Shown in pieces: positions 20,124 through 23,187 of a stretch of DNA of 23,187 bases. Where the stretch lies: positions 1 through 23,187 of the forward strand of contig CAYTRS010000007.1 of the NCBI GenBank assembly GCA_964440305.1, given 5' to 3'. The notes beneath the pieces were generated by a model. The model made no database searches. It was not told where the DNA came from and saw nothing but the letters and a program-made list of their open reading frames with translations. How positions within the stretch are numbered: the stretch's first letter is position 1; each line of letters begins with the position of its first letter. This stretch comes from CAYTRS01 sp964440305. GTDB taxonomy: Bacteria > Patescibacteriota > Minisyncoccia > Moranbacterales > JAKLHP01. A program made the position numbers and the translations under genes.

Positions 20124-23100
20124 ATGGATTTTTTGGAATTATTTTTTTCAAGTTGGATAAAAAACAATCGGCTTTTTGAGGTTGAGCTTTTTTTGCAATT
20201 GCTTTTGTTTTCTCTCTTGGCAGCATGCTTGCTTGTCTTTTTTGTGTACCTTCGAAATCATTCCCGCCAGGCTTTCAACCTATTTTTCATTTCAATCGTT
20301 GCGATTTTTTTGGCGGCTTCGTCCAATCATTACATTCAGAAAAAGGTATTCGCTTCGGATACAATTCAGGAAGAAGAAATTTCCGTTCTGGGAGCGGAAA
20401 CGGCAAGGAAAGCCATCAGTTCCAACAGCAGTCGTTTGTTTTCTTCCGTGCTTAAAAATACCGCTTTCTACGTCTCAGAATTAGTGCAAACCGTCTTTCT
20501 TCTGGTAAAATATCTCGCTGTCATTTTCTTTATTTTTGGAATCGTTTTCTTTCTGGTCCGCAAAAGAAAAAATCCAAACGAGGGAACAACAGATATCATT
20601 GCTTCCTATCTTTCCTATCTTTTCACGCTTAAGCGGCCGACAAGATATTTCGCCTTGGGAGCCTTGCTTTCCCTGTTACTCCTTAAGCTCTCCTTTTTCT
20701 CTATTGTTTTCGGAACAGTCATTTTGTTTATCACCCTGGCTCCGATGATCATTGTTGCAGCAATGTCCGTTCTGGCCTATTGGAAAAGGCGGCAGGGACT
20801 GCCTTACCGGCATTTTCTGCTGATTGCCCTGAAATTGGAAGCAGTTGTTTTTGGATTCTATTTTTTGTATTCCCCCGAATCTTTTGAGCCTGTATTTAGA
20901 ACTCTCTGGGGATTTTTTGCCAAATGCGACGCGGAAAGCTTTTTCCTTATGCTGTCTTACTTGGGAGTGCTGGCTATTGCTTTCTTCTCGGTTTTCTTTT
21001 TTTTCCGGCTGTATCAGAAATCGCAGGGGAATTATCCTGGATCCCTGCGACGGCTTTCCCAAAAAATGCTGTATTCGCTTTTTTTCATCTTTTTCCTGAT
21101 GTTTATAGGATCAGCTTTTGCCTATCCGGGAGCCTATCGGCCTTTGACAGACAGTCTGGGTGACTTGATTTACACCGCAAGCTATGGAAAGGTTGCCGTG
21201 TTCAAGGGAGAAGATCCGCTGAACTACAAACAGCTAAAATCGCTCAAGGATCTTGGGACAAACTTGAGCGGTTCGCTCAAGGAGTCCGCGGAGACTTTGA
21301 CTGCTTCCATCGCAAAAACTAACAAGAACTTGGCCTCGGACATTTCTGAAACCAAGACGGATCTCTTGGTTTCTATTTCCGAATCCGTGGACAGCCTGGA
21401 AAGCGATTTGGAAGAAGACATTGACAATAAACTGAGGCTTTCCGGAGGAACCTTGACTGGAGATCTGACCATAAAAGAAGACTTAGTCGTGGACAGCAAC
21501 CTGGAGGTAAACGGAATCATTTCCGGGACTTTTTCCGGAACTTTCAATCCTTCCGGAAATCTGGACATGGACGGAAACATCATTTCCAACATCGGGAACT
21601 CGGGGACGGATTTCACGGCTTCGGGGGGGTTGAATTTGGCAGATGCTTTGACAATTTCTTCCGGAGGAGCCAGCATAACAGGAAACACCAGCATAACCGG
21701 GACAGTAACCGCCGGAACCTGGAACGGCACCGATATTGACATCTACAATTATTCCAACTTAACTGCTACCGGAGCGCTAGCGCTTAGCGCCGGAAGCGTA
21801 CTGACCCACGTTTCCGGAAACGGATATAACCATGTTCCTTCTAATGGGGCGGCGGGGCAAATACTGCTTTATTCTTCTGCCGGCACTGCCACTTGGTCTA
21901 CGCTCACGGGAGATTCAATCACCGCCGATTCCCTAGATTTTACGGAGTTGGATAATTCTTTGAGCATAGACTCCAATACGACAATCGATACTAGTTCAAA
22001 TACCCTCGGAGTGACCGGACTGGTGTTTGGCAATAACCTTGCAACAACAACAGACGACTACTATATCGGCTTCGGAGGATCCGACGGGAGGATTGTTTTT
22101 GACAACCAAACCACCGACGAGATTAATTTCATGAACGCCAATGTGGGGATCGGGACGGATGCGCCAGGAGAAAAGCTTTCGCTTTCCGGAGGGAATTTTT
22201 TGCATAGCGCGGGAAACCCCGAGCTTATCACCAGTCTTACGTATGGGGATATGGTAGCGCCTAACGGAGTTTATGTATCCGGAAAATACGCCTACATTGC
22301 TTTTGGCACTGTCGGGCTTAGAGTAGCCGATGTGTCAGTTCCCGGAACGCCTGTTGCTATTTCAACATATAATACCGCCGGAAGCGCCCTGGATGTTTAT
22401 GTATCAGGCCAATACGCCTATGTGGCGGATGGAACTTCGGGACTGCAGGTGGTTAATATTTCCAATTCCGAAGTACCTGCACTTACCGGGACCTACAACA
22501 CTGCTGGAACCGCTACCGGAGTTTATGTATCCGGAAAATACGCCTATGTGGCGGATGCCGCCTCCGGACTGCAAATCATTGATATTTCCAATCCCGCCAG
22601 CCCTACGCTTGCCGGAACGCTAGCAACTACCAATGCCCTGGATGTTTATGTATCAGGCCAATACGCCTATGTGGCGGATGGAACTTCGGGACTTCGTGTA
22701 ATTAATATATCCAATCCCGCCAGCCCTTCATTGACCGGCACTCATGACACTTCAGGGACTGCTACCGACGTTTATATCTCCAGCCCATACGCCTACGTGG
22801 CGGACGGAGCCTCCGGACTGCAAATCATTGATATCTCCAATCCCGCCGACAGTTCTGCTCCTGTGGGAAATTATTCAACCGACGTAACTAGCTATACCAG
22901 TGTCAATATTGCGGGAAATTATGCCTATTTGGTAGATATTCACGATTTGATAGTAATTGACATAAGCAGTCCGACAGCTCCTGCTTTGGCCGGAGGATAT
23001 GATGCTTTAAGCACTAATTTTTATTCGGCTTATGTCTTTGGAAAATATGCCTATGCGGTAGGAGCCTTTTGGGTAGGACAGCTTTATATATTTGACATAA

Positions 23101-23187
23101 ACGGAATTGAAGCTCCCTCCCTTTATGCCGGAAACATTCAAACCAATGATATGAATGTTACCGAAAACGCAGACATCGGAAACAATC
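20124..23187 (+). CDS. Giant membrane-anchored surface protein with tail-fibre-like and LVIVD beta-propeller repeats, 3' end outside the window
   Basis: The frame is open from the ATG at 20124 to the window edge: 1,021 codons visible. The first 335 residues contain about seven membrane helices (about 22-43, 50-65, 125-146, 175-219, 228-248, 275-295, 316-333). Next is a helical, probably coiled segment (366-438: 'SLKESAETLTASIAKTNKNL', then 'SISESVDSLESDLEEDIDNK'). A Gly/Ser/Thr-rich part has phage-tail-fibre-like phrases: 'LSGGTLTGDLTI' (439-450), 'GTVTAGTWNGTDI', 'VGIGTDAPGEKLSLSGG'. From about 710 come at least six LVIVD repeats of 40-43 residues with the core 'VYVSGKYAYVADGTSGLQII' followed by 'DISNPASP'. 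The multi-helix N-terminus makes it a membrane-held rather than freely secreted adhesin-like protein. Ligand and function are unknown. The promoter is at 20086-20094. Confidence 0.85.
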   Translation, partial: MDFLELFFSSWIKNNRLFEVELFLQLLLFSLLAACLLVFFVYLRNHSRQAFNLFFISIVAIFLAASSNHYIQKKVFASDTIQEEEISVLGAETARKAISSNSSRLFSSVLKNTAFYVSELVQTVFLLVKYLAVIFFIFGIVFFLVRKRKNPNEGTTDIIASYLSYLFTLKRPTRYFALGALLSLLLLKLSFFSIVFGTVILFITLAPMIIVAAMSVLAYWKRRQGLPYRHFLLIALKLEAVVFGFYFLYSPESFEPVFRTLWGFFAKCDAESFFLMLSYLGVLAIAFFSVFFFFRLYQKSQGNYPGSLRRLSQKMLYSLFFIFFLMFIGSAFAYPGAYRPLTDSLGDLIYTASYGKVAVFKGEDPLNYKQLKSLKDLGTNLSGSLKESAETLTASIAKTNKNLASDISETKTDLLVSISESVDSLESDLEEDIDNKLRLSGGTLTGDLTIKEDLVVDSNLEVNGIISGTFSGTFNPSGNLDMDGNIISNIGNSGTDFTASGGLNLADALTISSGGASITGNTSITGTVTAGTWNGTDIDIYNYSNLTATGALALSAGSVLTHVSGNGYNHVPSNGAAGQILLYSSAGTATWSTLTGDSITADSLDFTELDNSLSIDSNTTIDTSSNTLGVTGLVFGNNLATTTDDYYIGFGGSDGRIVFDNQTTDEINFMNANVGIGTDAPGEKLSLSGGNFLHSAGNPELITSLTYGDMVAPNGVYVSGKYAYIAFGTVGLRVADVSVPGTPVAISTYNTAGSALDVYVSGQYAYVADGTSGLQVVNISNSEVPALTGTYNTAGTATGVYVSGKYAYVADAASGLQIIDISNPASPTLAGTLATTNALDVYVSGQYAYVADGTSGLRVINISNPASPSLTGTHDTSGTATDVYISSPYAYVADGASGLQIIDISNPADSSAPVGNYSTDVTSYTSVNIAGNYAYLVDIHDLIVIDISSPTAPALAGGYDALSTNFYSAYVFGKYAYAVGAFWVGQLYIFDINGIEAPSLYAGNIQTNDMNVTENADIGNN
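22386..22693 (+). repeat. Near-identical LVIVD repeat DNA; 59-bp exact direct repeat
   Basis: 22386-22444 and 22635-22693 are identical, 249 bp (83 codons) apart, and flank a diverged repeat. Identity at the DNA level, including third codon positions, points to recent duplication or gene conversion. Confidence 0.85.

Noticed and set aside
20676..21742. Long minus-strand frames opposite the giant surface-protein gene
   Set aside because: They are antisense frames of a continuous plus-strand gene with clear membrane helices and fibre motifs; their proteins are low-complexity and unpatterned.
22386..22850. CRISPR-like direct repeats
   Set aside because: The repeats are in frame within one coding sequence, encode LVIVD modules, and the intervening DNA also encodes diverged repeats.

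Overview
The window looks like a piece of a Patescibacteria (Candidate Phyla Radiation, Parcubacteria-like) chromosome. This is an inference from style, not from a marker gene. Genes are tightly packed, most starts lack a clear Shine-Dalgarno, and two promoters use an extended -10 (TGnTATAAT) with a leader of about 22 nt. There are PsbP-like membrane-anchored proteins, a giant LVIVD-repeat surface protein, and a tsaD whose loops are padded with 7-bp tandem-repeat DNA. TAA, TAG and TGA all act as stops.

Left host region (1-4.73 kb, all minus strand): an exported PQQ-type beta-propeller cut by the window edge, a DUF4396 membrane protein, a conserved 171-aa unknown, TspO, a cupin, a membrane-anchored PsbP-like protein, and a stand-alone Cas2-fold protein.

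Central AT-rich accessory region (about 4.8-17.26 kb) has the layout of an integrative element. Its left arm is on the minus strand. One operon there encodes a MerR/excisionase-type HTH, HsdR, a fused HsdM-HsdS, an unknown protein with an Rx4H (HEPN-like) motif, and a small membrane protein. A separate two-gene unit encodes an XRE repressor and an ImmA/IrrE protease. The right arm is on the plus strand: a winged-helix-like unknown, a 58-aa protein behind a 15-bp palindrome, a phage replication-type winged-helix protein, a terminase-small-subunit-like protein, a 330-bp gene-free stretch that folds into a kissing-loop RNA, a two-TM protein, and a large serine integrase whose 3' end lies inside a tRNA-Asn gene. 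A small terminase without a large terminase or any capsid gene, beside an integrase, a replication gene and defence cargo, resembles a phage satellite (PICI-like) rather than an intact prophage.

Right host region (17.24-23.19 kb): tRNA-Asn(GTT), a decayed GIY-YIG gene, tRNA-Glu(TTC), an intact GIY-YIG gene, a tRNA-Glu 5' half cut at the anticodon loop by a two-hairpin repeat, a second copy of that repeat, an ECF sigma factor, tsaD, and the first 1,021 codons of a giant surface protein. That protein has about seven membrane helices, then tail-fibre-like and LVIVD beta-propeller repeats. Its promoter has a perfect extended -10 preceded by a run of nine C.

The strongest leads are the satellite-like element, the kissing-loop RNA, the tRNA-interrupting double-hairpin repeat with compensatory stem changes, and the heptanucleotide insertions in tsaD.
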